Source of the DNA: JAQVSH01 sp964451605
GTDB lineage: Bacteria; Bacteroidota; Bacteroidia; Bacteroidales; UBA4181
Length of the DNA: 52,309 nt
Assembly: GCA_964451605.1 (NCBI GenBank)
Contig: CAYVJA010000013.1
Coordinates: 1-52,309 of the forward strand
Direction of reading: 5' to 3'
How positions within the stretch are numbered: the stretch's first letter is position 1; the number at the start of each line of letters is the position of its first letter. Under the pieces are notes generated by a model that was not told the origin of the DNA, made no database searches, and saw nothing but the letters and a program-made list of their open reading frames with translations. The translations under genes and the position numbers were made by a program. Shown here in pieces: positions 8,700-17,678 of the stretch.

Positions 8700-11268
8700 C
8701 CGATGAGGGTTGCTCCTCGCTCTTCTCTCTCTTCCGGACTACCCGAAAGGTGAGTTCTCCCTTTTTCTGATTCAGGCCCACCGAGATCAGATTTCCTTCA
8801 TGAACCGCTCCCTTAATAATCACCTCGGCCATAGGGTCTTCAAGATATTTTTGGATGGCTCTTTTCAGCGGCCGGGCGCCAAAATTGGCATCGTACCCCT
8901 TATCGGCAATAAAATCGCGGGCCGAAGCGGAGATATTGATTTCATATCCCAGAGCCAGAATGCGTTGGAACAGGCCCTTTAACTCTATTTGAATGATGGC
9001 CTGAATATCCTTTCGGGTAAGCGAATTAAAGACAATCACATCGTCGATACGGTTCAGAAATTCCGGTGCAAAAGCCTTCTTAAGCGCATTTTGTATCACA
9101 CTCCGCTCATAATCCTGCATCTGCGACTCCTTGGCAGAGGTTGAAAAACCTACACCCTGACCAAACTCCCTCAACTGACGGGTACCAATATTGGAGGTCA
9201 TAATCACGATGGTATTCCGGAAATCAACCTTTCGTCCGAGACTGTCGGTAAGTTGCCCTTCATCGAGTACCTGTAGAAGCAGGTGGAATACATCGGGATG
9301 GGCCTTTTCTACCTCATCGAGCAGAACCACCGAGTAAGGACGACGCCGCACCTTTTCGGTAAGCTGGCCTCCCTCTTCGTAGCCCACATACCCCGGAGGC
9401 GCTCCCACCAGACGAGATACGGTAAACTTCTCCATATACTCACTCATATCGATCCGAATCAGATTTTCGGCCGAATCGAAGAGAAAACGGGCAAGAACCT
9501 TGGCCAGTTGCGTCTTACCCACACCCGTGGGGCCCAGGAATATAAAGGTGCCAATCGGCTTATTAGGGTCTTTCAGCCCTGCTCTGTTGCGTTGAATAGA
9601 CTTTACTACCTTCTCGATGGCTTCCGACTGTCCAACCACACTTCCTTTCAGCTCTTCGGCCATATGGAGCAGACGGCTCCCTTCGGCCTGAGCGATACGC
9701 TGCATCGGAACACCAGTCATCATGGCCACCACTTCGGCCACTTTTTCGGCGTCGACCACCACACGTGCCTGCTCCAGCTCCTTTTCCCAGGTCTGTTTAG
9801 CCTTTTCGAGTTGAGCCAGGAGTGTCTTTTCGGAATCACGGAAAGCAGCCGCCTTTTCGAAATCCTGATTCTTTACGGCCTGCAGCTTCTCGGCCTTCAC
9901 GCTCTCCATCTTCTTCTCGAGCGATATAACCGTTGCAGGAACATGAATATTCGAAATGTGCGCTCTCGATCCTGCTTCATCGAGCGCATCGATAGCCTTA
10001 TCGGGAAGATGGCGGTCGCTGATATAACGGTTGGTCAGTTTCACACAGGCCTGAATGGCATCGTCGGTGTAGATTACCGCATGATGATCTTCGTACCGCG
10101 ATTTGATATTGTTCAGGATGGTAATGGTCTCTTCAATGCTGGTGGGCTCAACCATCACCTTCTGGAAACGGCGTTCTAACGCACCATCCTTCTCGATATG
10201 CTGACGATACTCATCGAGCGTGGTGGCGCCGATGCACTGAATTTCGCCTCTGGCAAGAGCCGGCTTGAGCATATTGGCTGCATCGAGCGATCCTGTGGCC
10301 CCTCCTGCGCCTACAATGGTATGAATTTCGTCGATAAAGAGAATGACACTGCGGTTTTTCGACAATTCGTTGAGAATGGCCTTTAACCGCTCCTCGAACT
10401 GGCCCCGGAACTTGGTTCCGGCAACAATCGAAGCCAAATCGAGTGTTACTACCCGTTTCCCGAATAAAACACGCGAAACCTTGCGCTGCACAATACGCAG
10501 TGCCAGTCCTTCGGCGATGGCCGATTTTCCGACACCGGGTTCACCAATCAATATAGGATTATTCTTTTTCCTGCGGCTTAAAATCTGGGCAATACGCTCA
10601 ATCTCCTTTTCACGACCGACAATCGGGTCAAGCTTTCCCTCTTCGGCCGACCGGGTAAGGTCGATCCCAAAATTGTCGAGCACAGGGGTATCGGAGGCCG
10701 GTTTGGCACTGGTCGCTCCACCCGACTTTGCATACGCCCCCCCTTGCGAAAGATCGTCATCATCGTCATCATCATCGTTATCGCTCCGCAGCGAATCTTC
10801 GACAGGGGTTTCATACTCGGTCGGATCCTGAGGGCTCATGCCTTCAAGAACCTGTCTGACAGACGAATAATCAATATTTTCATCACCCAGAATACGGAAA
10901 ATATGCGAGGTGTCGTCACGCAATATAGCCAACAACAGGTGGTTTGTGTCTATCACCCTGCTTTTGAAAGATCGCGCCTCCAGATAGACCAGTTTCAGCA
11001 CTCTTTCGGCCGTCTTGGTGAGAGGGAGCAAATCGGCATCGGAGCTCTCCTGAGGATCGTCCGATTTTATTTGATTTTCGAGACTTTTACGAATTTTGAA
11101 AAGATCGACATCGAGCGACTTCAGCGCATCGAGTGCCTCCCCTCCTGCTTCCCGGAGGATTCCGAGAAAAAGATGGTCGGTAGTGATTTGGGTGTTCCCC
11201 AGACGGATTGCCTCTTCACGACTGTAACCCAGCACATCACGTGTACGTTGATTGAATTTAGCATCCAT
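8686..11268 (-). CDS. clpC: ATP-dependent Clp protease ATP-binding subunit ClpC
   Basis: AAA+ unfoldase that feeds ClpP. The start at 11268 (MDAKFNQRTRDVLGYSREEA) gives 860 residues; the longer frame back to 11409 overlaps the next gene and the promoter. Order: two Clp N-terminal repeats (about 1-150), an acidic linker with eight consecutive aspartates followed by a Gly/Ala/Ser-rich stretch, first AAA+ module with GEPGVGKS, a short UVR-type middle segment (AVKNQDFEKAAAFRDSEK) that distinguishes ClpC from ClpB, second AAA+ module with GPTGVGKT. The C-terminal tail EEQPSSVTPL overlaps the end of the convergent Lrp-type gene by 14 bp. Confidence 0.95.
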   Translation of the reverse strand: MDAKFNQRTRDVLGYSREEAIRLGNTQITTDHLFLGILREAGGEALDALKSLDVDLFKIRKSLENQIKSDDPQESSDADLLPLTKTAERVLKLVYLEARSFKSRVIDTNHLLLAILRDDTSHIFRILGDENIDYSSVRQVLEGMSPQDPTEYETPVEDSLRSDNDDDDDDDDLSQGGAYAKSGGATSAKPASDTPVLDNFGIDLTRSAEEGKLDPIVGREKEIERIAQILSRRKKNNPILIGEPGVGKSAIAEGLALRIVQRKVSRVLFGKRVVTLDLASIVAGTKFRGQFEERLKAILNELSKNRSVILFIDEIHTIVGAGGATGSLDAANMLKPALARGEIQCIGATTLDEYRQHIEKDGALERRFQKVMVEPTSIEETITILNNIKSRYEDHHAVIYTDDAIQACVKLTNRYISDRHLPDKAIDALDEAGSRAHISNIHVPATVISLEKKMESVKAEKLQAVKNQDFEKAAAFRDSEKTLLAQLEKAKQTWEKELEQARVVVDAEKVAEVVAMMTGVPMQRIAQAEGSRLLHMAEELKGSVVGQSEAIEKVVKSIQRNRAGLKDPNKPIGTFIFLGPTGVGKTQLAKVLARFLFDSAENLIRIDMSEYMEKFTVSRLVGAPPGYVGYEEGGQLTEKVRRRPYSVVLLDEVEKAHPDVFHLLLQVLDEGQLTDSLGRKVDFRNTIVIMTSNIGTRQLREFGQGVGFSTSAKESQMQDYERSVIQNALKKAFAPEFLNRIDDVIVFNSLTRKDIQAIIQIELKGLFQRILALGYEINISASARDFIADKGYDANFGARPLKRAIQKYLEDPMAEVIIKGAVHEGNLISVGLNQKKGELTFRVVRKREKSEEQPSSVTPL

Positions 11269-11292
11269 ACAACCTGCTTCAATTTTGTTTTG

Positions 11293-11300
11293 CAAAGATA
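11293..11300 (-). promoter_or_regulatory. Bacteroidota -7 box (TATCTTTG) for clpC
   Basis: TATCTTTG on the minus strand, followed by CA, is a perfect TAnnTTTG box 24 bp before the clpC start at 11268, and supports that start over the longer frame. It lies between clpC and the end of the TauE/SafE gene. Confidence 0.6.
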
Positions 11301-11321
11301 CGATATATTTTCCGGCCCGCT

Positions 11322-12083
11322 TTACAGGAAGAGCAGCATTGTAGAGATGAGGGTGGCTGCAGTTACAAACCGGCGGTAGTTCCGTTCGGAGAGCAGACGT
11401 ACAAACCATATGCCAATCACCGCGCCGAGAAAAATAGCTGGCAACATGGCAGCATTCAGTGCCAGGGAGCTTGCCGAGATATTATGCCAAAAGAAAAATT
11501 GCAGCGGAAGTTTCAGAAAATTCACAATCAGAAAGAACCAGGCCGATGTGCCTACAAAAGAGTTTTTGGGAAGTCGGGCTGCCAGAAGATAGACAGCCAT
11601 AATGGGTCCGGCAGCATTCCCGATCATGGTAGAAAACCCGCCCAGAATCCCGAAGAGTGCCGCGAACCACAACCCCTCAGGCAAAATAGCCCCGCTCTTC
11701 TGACGCTTTTCGTTCCAGAACATCACCACGAAACCCACAAAGAGGGTAATTGCTATCAGTTTCCTGAAGTGCGACTGGGGCACCTGCGAATCGACAAGCA
11801 AGGCCACAAAGAATCCCAAAACAGCCCAGGGAAGCAGCGCGAAAATATACCGCCACTTTACCTCGTTACGGTAATAGAGTACAGCCATCACATCGGCCAT
11901 ACATAACATAGGAAGTAAAAGACCCGTCGAGGGTTTAGCCCCGAAAATCAGAGCCATGATGGGTACAACCAAGGTGCCGATTCCCTGAATACCCGTCTTC
12001 GACATACCGATAAGCATGCCGCACAGTATCAGAAGGAGCAGCGAAACCGACGAGAGGCCAAACTCTGCAAACAATTCTGTCAT
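11322..12083 (-). CDS. TauE/SafE family sulfite/anion exporter-like permease
   Basis: 253-residue inner-membrane protein with about eight hydrophobic segments, belonging to the TauE/SafE (UPF0721) family. The N-terminal ILCGMLIGMSKTGIQGIG and the mid-protein GILGGFSTMIGNAAGPIMAVY are the duplicated signature motifs. Members have been linked to export of sulfite, sulfoacetate and other small organic or sulfur anions, but the substrate cannot be told from sequence. Its ATG overlaps the stop of the superoxide dismutase gene by 4 bp (12080-12083), so the two should be translationally coupled. Confidence 0.88.
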   Translation of the reverse strand: MTELFAEFGLSSVSLLLLILCGMLIGMSKTGIQGIGTLVVPIMALIFGAKPSTGLLLPMLCMADVMAVLYYRNEVKWRYIFALLPWAVLGFFVALLVDSQVPQSHFRKLIAITLFVGFVVMFWNEKRQKSGAILPEGLWFAALFGILGGFSTMIGNAAGPIMAVYLLAARLPKNSFVGTSAWFFLIVNFLKLPLQFFFWHNISASSLALNAAMLPAIFLGAVIGIWFVRLLSERNYRRFVTAATLISTMLLFL

Positions 12084-12664
12084 CTGGCCTGATAGCGGGC
12101 ACCCACTACACTCCAGTCGACCAACTTGAAGAATTGAGCGATATAGTCGGGACGGCGGTTCCGGTAATCAATGTAGTAGGCATGTTCCCACACATCGCAG
12201 GTTAACAGAGGCGTAAGATTCTTCCTCATCGGATTCCCGGCATTGGGCTCCTGAACAATCTGCAGTTTCCCAGCTTCGTTAACCACCAGCCACGCCCAGC
12301 CCGATCCGAAAAGGGTAGCGGCAGCTTTCGAAAACTGTTCGCGAAATGCCTCGTACGATCCGAAATCACGGGTTATGGCCTCTGCCAGCTCTCCCTGAGG
12401 TTCTCCTTCCCCTTCGGGCGAAAAGGACTCGAAGTAAAAGGTGTGATTCCAGATTTGGGCTGCATTGTTAAAAATGGGGCCTTCGGCCTCCATGATAATG
12501 GCTTCGAGCGTGGCATTTTCGAAAGGAGTGCCCTTAATCAAACCATTAAGATTAGTTACGTAAGCCTGATGGTGCTTGCCGTAATGAAATTCGAGGGTCT
12601 CTTTCGACAAAACTGGCTCCAGCGCATTAAGTGCATACGGCAGAAGTGGCAACTGATGTTCCAT
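12080..12664 (-). CDS. sodB: Superoxide dismutase, Fe/Mn type
   Basis: Converts superoxide to oxygen and hydrogen peroxide in the cytoplasm. The start at 12664 gives 194 residues opening MEHQLPLLPYALNALEPVLS, the normal N-terminus; an ATG 13 codons upstream is less likely. Metal ligands are visible: His in LEFHYGKHHQAYV, His in AAQIWNHTFYFESF, and Asp and His in DVWEHAYYIDYRN. Fe, Mn or cambialistic use cannot be settled by eye; Bacteroidales homologues are often cambialistic, so the symbol is provisional. A weak -7-like TATCTTTA lies at 12692-12699 on the minus strand. It is co-transcribed with the TauE/SafE permease. Confidence 0.95.
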   Translation of the reverse strand: MEHQLPLLPYALNALEPVLSKETLEFHYGKHHQAYVTNLNGLIKGTPFENATLEAIIMEAEGPIFNNAAQIWNHTFYFESFSPEGEGEPQGELAEAITRDFGSYEAFREQFSKAAATLFGSGWAWLVVNEAGKLQIVQEPNAGNPMRKNLTPLLTCDVWEHAYYIDYRNRRPDYIAQFFKLVDWSVVGARYQAR

Positions 12665-12712
12665 GGCAATAGATTTTAGGTTCCGAAAGGATAAAGATAG
12701 CAATAAATCAGA

Positions 12713-14503
12713 TCAATCGCCCAACTTAAGCACGGCCAAAAATGCCGACTGCGGAACCTCTACATTCCCAATCTGACGCATTCTCCGTTTTCCCTTTTTC
12801 TGCTTTTCGAGCAATTTTCGTTTTCGGGTAATATCGCCGCCGTAACACTTGGCGGTAACATCTTTGCGAACTGCCTTAACCGTTTCGCGGGCGATAATTT
12901 TGGCTCCGATGGCTGCCTGAATGGCAATATCGAACTGTTGGCGTGGAATGAGCTCCTTCAGCTTCTCACAGATTCTACGGCCAAAATCATAGGCATTTCC
13001 CCTGTGAATCAAGGCCGAAAGCGCATCGACGCTTTCGCCGTTAAGAAGGATATCAAGCTTCACCAGATCGGCCTTCTGATATCCTACAATAAAGTAGTCG
13101 AACGAGGCATACCCCTTAGAGATACTTTTTAGTTTGTCGTAAAAATCGAAAACAATCTCGGCAAGCGGCATTTCGAAGGTAATCTCTACGCGATCGACCG
13201 ATAAAAACACCTGGTTTTTCAACACACCCCGTTTGTCGATACAGAGCTTTATTACATTCCCCAGGTAATCGGCATTCGTAATGATTTGCGCTTTGATATA
13301 GGGTTCTTCAATACGGTCTATGGCACTGACCGAAGGGAGACCCGACGGATTATGCACATCAATCTCTTCGCCTTTCGTGGTGTAAACCTTATACGAAACG
13401 TTGGGTACCGTGGTAATCACGTCCATATCGAACTCACGGTCGAGCCGTTCCTGGATAATCTCCATATGCAAAAGGCCCAGGAAGCCGCACCGGAAACCGA
13501 ATCCTAATGCTGCCGACGATTCCGGGACAAATGTGAGAGAGGCATCATTAAGCTGCAATTTTTCGATCGAAGAGCGCAACTCCTCATAATCATCGGCATC
13601 AACGGGATAAATTCCGGCAAAAACCATCGGTTTTACCTCTTCGAATCCTTCAATGCCCTTCTCGCAGGGGTTATCGACATGGGTAATAGTATCGCCCACC
13701 TTTACCTCTCTCGCCGACTTGATGCCCGAAATAATATAACCCACATCGCCGGCCTTTAGCACATTTCTGGGCGACATGGACATCTGCAGCACGCCAATTT
13801 CGTCGGCATGATACTCCTTCCCCGTGTTCACAAACTTTACATAATCGTCCGTGGAGAATTTACCGTTCACTACCTTAAAATAGGCAATAATACCCCTGAA
13901 AGAGTTGAAGACCGAATCGAAAATCAGCGCCTGCAACGGGGCATCCTCATCGCCCGCAGGGGGGGGTACCTTATGCACTATGGCCTCCAAAATCGCATCG
14001 ATTCCCACTCCTGTTTTAGCACTCACCTCCAGAATCTCATCCCGGTCGCACCCAATCAGATCGACAATCTGATCCTTTACCAACTCTGGCATGGCGCTGG
14101 GCATATCCATCTTGTTGAGAACAGGAATAATGGTAAGATCGTACTCAATGGCCTTATAAAGGTTTGAAATAGTCTGTGCCTGAATGCCCTGCGTGGCATC
14201 TACCACCAACAAGGCCCCTTCGCAGGCGGCAATGGCGCGCGACACCTCGTACGAAAAGTCGACATGCCCCGGAGTATCGATAAGATTCAGGGTGTAACTT
14301 TTCCCGTCGAGCATATAGCTCATCTGGATGGCATGACTCTTAATGGTAATTCCACGTTCTCTTTCCAGATCCATACTGTCAAGGACCTGATCCTGGAATT
14401 CGCGATCGGAAACACTGTGAGTCGATTGGAGCAACCTGTCGGCAAGGGTACTTTTTCCGTGATCAATATGGGCAATGATGCAAAAATTACGGATAGCGTT
14501 CAT
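12713..14503 (-). CDS. lepA: Elongation factor 4 (ribosomal back-translocase)
   Basis: Ribosome-associated GTPase, 596 residues, full length. G motifs: AHIDHGKST near 10-18, DTPGHVDF near 76-83, NKMD near 131-134. The EF-G-like domains follow, and the C-terminal LepA-specific domain ends with the conserved KQKKGKRRMRQIGNVEVPQSAF, which identifies LepA rather than EF-G, TypA or BipA. A 7-of-8 -7 box, TAATTTCG, lies on the minus strand at 14534-14541. It ends 48 bp before the sod start at 12664, which has its own weak promoter-like box. Confidence 0.97.
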   Translation of the reverse strand: MNAIRNFCIIAHIDHGKSTLADRLLQSTHSVSDREFQDQVLDSMDLERERGITIKSHAIQMSYMLDGKSYTLNLIDTPGHVDFSYEVSRAIAACEGALLVVDATQGIQAQTISNLYKAIEYDLTIIPVLNKMDMPSAMPELVKDQIVDLIGCDRDEILEVSAKTGVGIDAILEAIVHKVPPPAGDEDAPLQALIFDSVFNSFRGIIAYFKVVNGKFSTDDYVKFVNTGKEYHADEIGVLQMSMSPRNVLKAGDVGYIISGIKSAREVKVGDTITHVDNPCEKGIEGFEEVKPMVFAGIYPVDADDYEELRSSIEKLQLNDASLTFVPESSAALGFGFRCGFLGLLHMEIIQERLDREFDMDVITTVPNVSYKVYTTKGEEIDVHNPSGLPSVSAIDRIEEPYIKAQIITNADYLGNVIKLCIDKRGVLKNQVFLSVDRVEITFEMPLAEIVFDFYDKLKSISKGYASFDYFIVGYQKADLVKLDILLNGESVDALSALIHRGNAYDFGRRICEKLKELIPRQQFDIAIQAAIGAKIIARETVKAVRKDVTAKCYGGDITRKRKLLEKQKKGKRRMRQIGNVEVPQSAFLAVLKLGD

Positions 14504-14538
14504 TCGGGCGTCGGCGGGTTATTTTTCAGGCGGCGAAA

Positions 14539-15039
14539 TTACGAAAAAAAAGCCATTTGTCCGTCGTCTCCCTGCAGATATCCCTCATGCCGTAACAGCC
14601 ACTCTTTTCGGGGAATACCGGCAGCAAAACCGGTCAAATTTCCACGGACTCCCACCAGTCTGTGACAAGGAATCAAAATAAGAATCGGATTGTAATGTGC
14701 AGCCGAACCCACCGCACGGGTATTATTTCTTCCGCCCACTATCTCCGAAAGTTCGCCATAGGTTTTTACCGTACCGTAGGGAATGCCCTGAAGCGCTTTC
14801 CAGACCCTCTCCTGAAAAGGGGTACCCTCGGCTTTGACGGGCACCGTGAACGATTTTCGCAATCCCATAAAGTATTCGTCGAGCTGCATCATACACTCCA
14901 CAAGACACTCCGGAGGAGAATCATGACTCACGCCTGCCTCCTCAACAATCCGCAAGCGGGTGATAGCCTCGTTGTCGGACGAAATTTCGGCCCAGCCCAA
15001 AGGCGTTAAATAGTATTTTATGAAAGATGATTCTGTCAT
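14539..15039 (-). CDS. ogt: Methylated-DNA--protein-cysteine methyltransferase
   Basis: Suicide repair protein that moves the alkyl group from O6-methylguanine to its own cysteine. The start at 15039 gives 166 residues beginning MTESSFIKYYLTPLG; a start at 15069 would add ten residues and is open but less like homologues. The catalytic motif I-P-C-H-R-L-V and the preceding NNTRAVGSAAHYNP and the EGTPFQERVWKAL helix are intact. No Ada-type N-terminal domain is present, so this is the stand-alone Ogt/AGT form. The leader contains alternative hairpins, described separately. Confidence 0.95.
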   Translation of the reverse strand: MTESSFIKYYLTPLGWAEISSDNEAITRLRIVEEAGVSHDSPPECLVECMMQLDEYFMGLRKSFTVPVKAEGTPFQERVWKALQGIPYGTVKTYGELSEIVGGRNNTRAVGSAAHYNPILILIPCHRLVGVRGNLTGFAAGIPRKEWLLRHEGYLQGDDGQMAFFS

Positions 15040-15059
15040 AATGCGAATTGACTGTACAT

Positions 15060-15108
15060 AAAAGGTCATCTCCGCAACCGGAGATCCGGTTACGAAGATA
15101 GACCTTTT
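15060..15108. repeat. Nested, mutually exclusive inverted repeats between glnN and ogt
   Basis: Three pairings are visible: ATCTCCG (15068-15074) with CGGAGAT (15079-15085); AACCGG (15076-15081) with CCGGTT (15086-15091); and an outer AAAAGGTC (15060-15067) with GACCTTTT (15101-15108). The first two share bases and exclude each other. On the minus strand TATCTTCG (15093-15100) resembles a -7 box, so the hairpins would be in the ogt leader, or the whole unit could terminate glnN transcripts. Confidence 0.5.
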
Positions 15109-15126
15109 TGCCCTTTCAGACAGAGA

Positions 15127-17325
15127 TTACCTGGAGAAAAATAGCTCGGAATATTTTGCGAGAGGCCAGACCTGGTTATCGACAAGACGTTCCAGCTTAT
15201 TCACATGACGTCGGATATCATCGAACATCGGATAGACCATCTTTTCGTAGATAACAGCCTTTTCCCGCCCGTCTTCCGTTTTGTTGGCACTCTTTCGGGC
15301 ATCAACCATAATACGGATCTGGGTTCGCAGGGCCACCATATGTTTCGATATTTCGCGAATCAGATACATGTTTTCGCTAATGGCCTCATTCAGTTCATCC
15401 CCTTCCAGAATGGACTGTAACCCCTTCACATTCTCAATAAGGGTATTTTGGAAACGAATCGTTGCCGGCAAAATCTGATTCAAAACCATATCACCCAAAA
15501 CCCGGGCCTCAATCTGAATCTTCTTGGTATAAATTTCCCATTTCACCTCGTTTCGGGCATGGAGCTCCTTCTCGGTGAAGATGCCTGTGCGCGAAAACAT
15601 CGCGATACTTTCAGAGGTTAAATAGGCATCGTACATATAGGGCACTCTGGCTTCACAATCGAGTCCACGGCGGGCTGCCTCAGCCTTCCACTCATCACTG
15701 TAGCCGTTACCATCAAAGCGGATAGGCTTCGAAAGGGTAATGTAGTTTCGCAACACCTGGAAAATGGCGTCGTCCTTCTTCAGCCCCGAATCAATCAGCT
15801 GCTGCACATCGGCCGAGAAGGTGGTAAGCTGATCGGCCATTGCTGCACTCAGTGCAATCATTGCCGACGCGCAATTGGCAGAAGAGCCTACCGCTCTGAA
15901 CTCAAATCGGTTACCGGTAAAGGCAAAAGGTGAGGTCCGGTTCCTGTCGGTATTATCGAGCAAAATTTCGGGAATCCTGCCGATATCCAGTTTAATGGCA
16001 GTCTTTTCATTGGGAGTCATGCGTGAATCGGGAACATTCTCCTCCAGGTAATCGAGTACCTGTTTCAGGTGGGTTCCCAAAAAGACGGAAATAATGGCGG
16101 GAGGAGCCTCGTTGGCCCCCAACCTGTGCGCATTACCCGCCGAAGCGATACTTGCCTTAAGCAGCCCATTATTCTTATGCACTGCCATCAGTGCGTTAAC
16201 AAGGAATGTCAGAAACTGCAGGTTCGACTTCGGGTTTTTCCCGGGCGACATCAGATTTACCCCGGTATCGGTTCCCAGCGACCAATTGCAATGTTTGCCC
16301 GACCCGTTCACCCCATAAAAGGGTTTTTCGTGAAGCAGCACTTTAAAATGGTGGCGGCGGGCCACCTTTTTCATAAGCGACATCAAAACGAGGTTGTGAT
16401 CTATGGCAAGATTCATCTCCTCATAAACGGGTGCAAGTTCAAATTGGTTGGGCGCCACCTCGTTATGACGCGTTTTAAGGGGAATACCCAATTTGTATGC
16501 CTCATACTCCAGTTCGCGCATATAGGCGGTTACCCGGGTGGGGATGGCGCCAAAATAGTGATCTTCTAACTGCTGATTTTTGGCACTCTCCTGCCCCACC
16601 AGCGTCCGGCCCGTCATTACCAGATCGGTACGAATGGAATGGAGCGAGTAATCTACCAGGAAATACTCCTGTTCCCAACCCAGATAGGAGATCACTTTAT
16701 TCACATCTTTATCGAACAACCGGCACACATCCACAGCAGCCTTATCGGCGGCGGCAATGGCACGCAGAAGCGGCGCCTTGTAATCGAGCGACTCTCCGGT
16801 GTAGCTGATAAATATGGTGGGAATACAGAGTGTCTTATCCAGCACAAAAGCGGGCGAAGAGGGATCCCATGCACTATAGCCCCTGGCCTCGAATGTGTTG
16901 CGAATACCTCCGCTGGGGAAACTGGAGGCATCGGGCTCCTGCTGTACCAGTAATTTGCCCGAGAGGGTCTCCATTACCTGTCCGGCCGAAGTGGGATCGA
17001 TAAAGGCATCGTGTTTCTCGGCAGTGCCTTCAGTGAGGGGATGAAACCAGTGGGTGTAGTGGGTTGCCCCCAACTCCATGGCCCAACTCTTCATCCCCGA
17101 GGCCACATGTTCGGCAATTCGTCTGTCAATTCGATTACCCCCATCGATGGCCTCAACCAACGCATTATAAGTCTCTTGCGTAAGATATTGCTGCATCTTG
17201 TTCCTGTCGAATACATTCATGCCAAAGTAGGCAGAGGTTTTCGGCGCGGGAGGATCGACCACACGAGGAGTCCGTGACAGCACATCCTGTAAAACGCGGA
17301 AACGTAAAAGCGATGAGTTTTCCAT
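15127..17325 (-). CDS. glnN: Glutamine synthetase type III
   Basis: Forms glutamine from glutamate, ammonia and ATP; type III enzymes are about 700-730 residues and common in Bacteroidales. This one has 732. Signatures: LGATHYTHWFHPLTEGTAEKHDAF near 85-108, the metal-site GWEQEYFLVD near 220, RHNEVAPNQFELAPVYEE, the GSGKHCNWSLGT ATP-site loop, and FRAVGSSANCAS. These rule out GlnA type I. With asnA and the Lrp-type regulator in the same window it forms part of ammonia assimilation, though the genes are not contiguous. A full promoter lies just upstream. Confidence 0.96.
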   Translation of the reverse strand: MENSSLLRFRVLQDVLSRTPRVVDPPAPKTSAYFGMNVFDRNKMQQYLTQETYNALVEAIDGGNRIDRRIAEHVASGMKSWAMELGATHYTHWFHPLTEGTAEKHDAFIDPTSAGQVMETLSGKLLVQQEPDASSFPSGGIRNTFEARGYSAWDPSSPAFVLDKTLCIPTIFISYTGESLDYKAPLLRAIAAADKAAVDVCRLFDKDVNKVISYLGWEQEYFLVDYSLHSIRTDLVMTGRTLVGQESAKNQQLEDHYFGAIPTRVTAYMRELEYEAYKLGIPLKTRHNEVAPNQFELAPVYEEMNLAIDHNLVLMSLMKKVARRHHFKVLLHEKPFYGVNGSGKHCNWSLGTDTGVNLMSPGKNPKSNLQFLTFLVNALMAVHKNNGLLKASIASAGNAHRLGANEAPPAIISVFLGTHLKQVLDYLEENVPDSRMTPNEKTAIKLDIGRIPEILLDNTDRNRTSPFAFTGNRFEFRAVGSSANCASAMIALSAAMADQLTTFSADVQQLIDSGLKKDDAIFQVLRNYITLSKPIRFDGNGYSDEWKAEAARRGLDCEARVPYMYDAYLTSESIAMFSRTGIFTEKELHARNEVKWEIYTKKIQIEARVLGDMVLNQILPATIRFQNTLIENVKGLQSILEGDELNEAISENMYLIREISKHMVALRTQIRIMVDARKSANKTEDGREKAVIYEKMVYPMFDDIRRHVNKLERLVDNQVWPLAKYSELFFSR

Positions 17326-17350
17326 AATTGCAAAAGGGTTTAGGTTGCGA

Positions 17351-17383
17351 CAAAAGTACTATTTCTTAAGACACCCCCTCAAA
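17351..17383 (-). promoter_or_regulatory. Complete Bacteroidota promoter for glnN (-33 TTTG, -7 TACTTTTG)
   Basis: On the minus strand TTTG (17380-17383) is followed after 21 nt by TACTTTTG (17351-17358), an exact match to the consensus and spacing. The start codon is about 25 bp downstream of the -7 box. Confidence 0.7.
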
Positions 17384-17541
17384 AATCGATGAATATTTTA
17401 CATTCAATCGAAAATTTTCTCAAAGACCCCCAAAATTAAAGGGACCTTACACAAAATTCTATTCTATTTGTACGCTCAACCCCGATTTGAGAAGCAACCC
17501 GGCCTGCAGCTAAACTGACAGAAACAGACAGTCGGAATAGT

Positions 17542-17552
17542 GACAATATGTC
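17542..17552. promoter_or_regulatory. GACA-N3-TGTC dyad, possible upstream activator site for dnaK
   Basis: A perfect 4+4 bp dyad with a 3-nt spacer, centred about 87 bp upstream of the start predicted from the -24/-12 element. That is the range used by enhancer-binding activators of sigma-54. The dyad is short and could be chance. Confidence 0.3.
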
Positions 17553-17607
17553 GCATTTCGCACGCCCAAGTCAGCTATCTCTGCCAGAATGAACCCTGGT
17601 GCAGCAA

Positions 17608-17623
17608 TGGCACAATCATTGCG
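17608..17623 (+). promoter_or_regulatory. Sigma-54-type -24/-12 promoter for dnaK
   Basis: TGGCACAATCATTGCG carries TGGCAC, a 5-nt spacer and TTGC, with GG and GC 10 nt apart: an almost ideal RpoN element. The -12 GC lies 57 bp before the dnaK ATG, predicting a leader of about 45 nt. No competing TAnnTTTG box is present. Confidence 0.6.
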
Positions 17624-17678
17624 ACAAGGCGGTTAAACAGCTAAAACGATAACATCTATTTAATACTATCAAATTATT

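Larger units (their letters stand above)
17326..17678. other. 353-bp regulatory region between divergent glnN and dnaK
   Basis: No gene is supported here. The left end holds the glnN promoter; the right end holds a sigma-54-type promoter for dnaK. Between them are three GACA tetramers (17517-17520, 17527-17530, 17542-17545), the last forming a dyad with TGTC at 17549-17552. There is no CIRCE inverted repeat and no TAnnTTTG box facing dnaK. Confidence 0.6.

Noticed and set aside
9283..10179. 298-residue open frame on the plus strand
   Set aside because: It lies entirely antisense to clpC, has no recognisable motif, and its composition is that of a reversed AAA+ gene.
10740..10800. Repeat of ATC/GTC triplets
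   Set aside because: It is the coding sequence of the ClpC poly-Asp linker, not an independent repeat element.
17480..17678. CIRCE or other classic heat-shock operator before dnaK
   Set aside because: No TTAGCACTC-N9-GAGTGCTAA-like inverted repeat is present on either strand.
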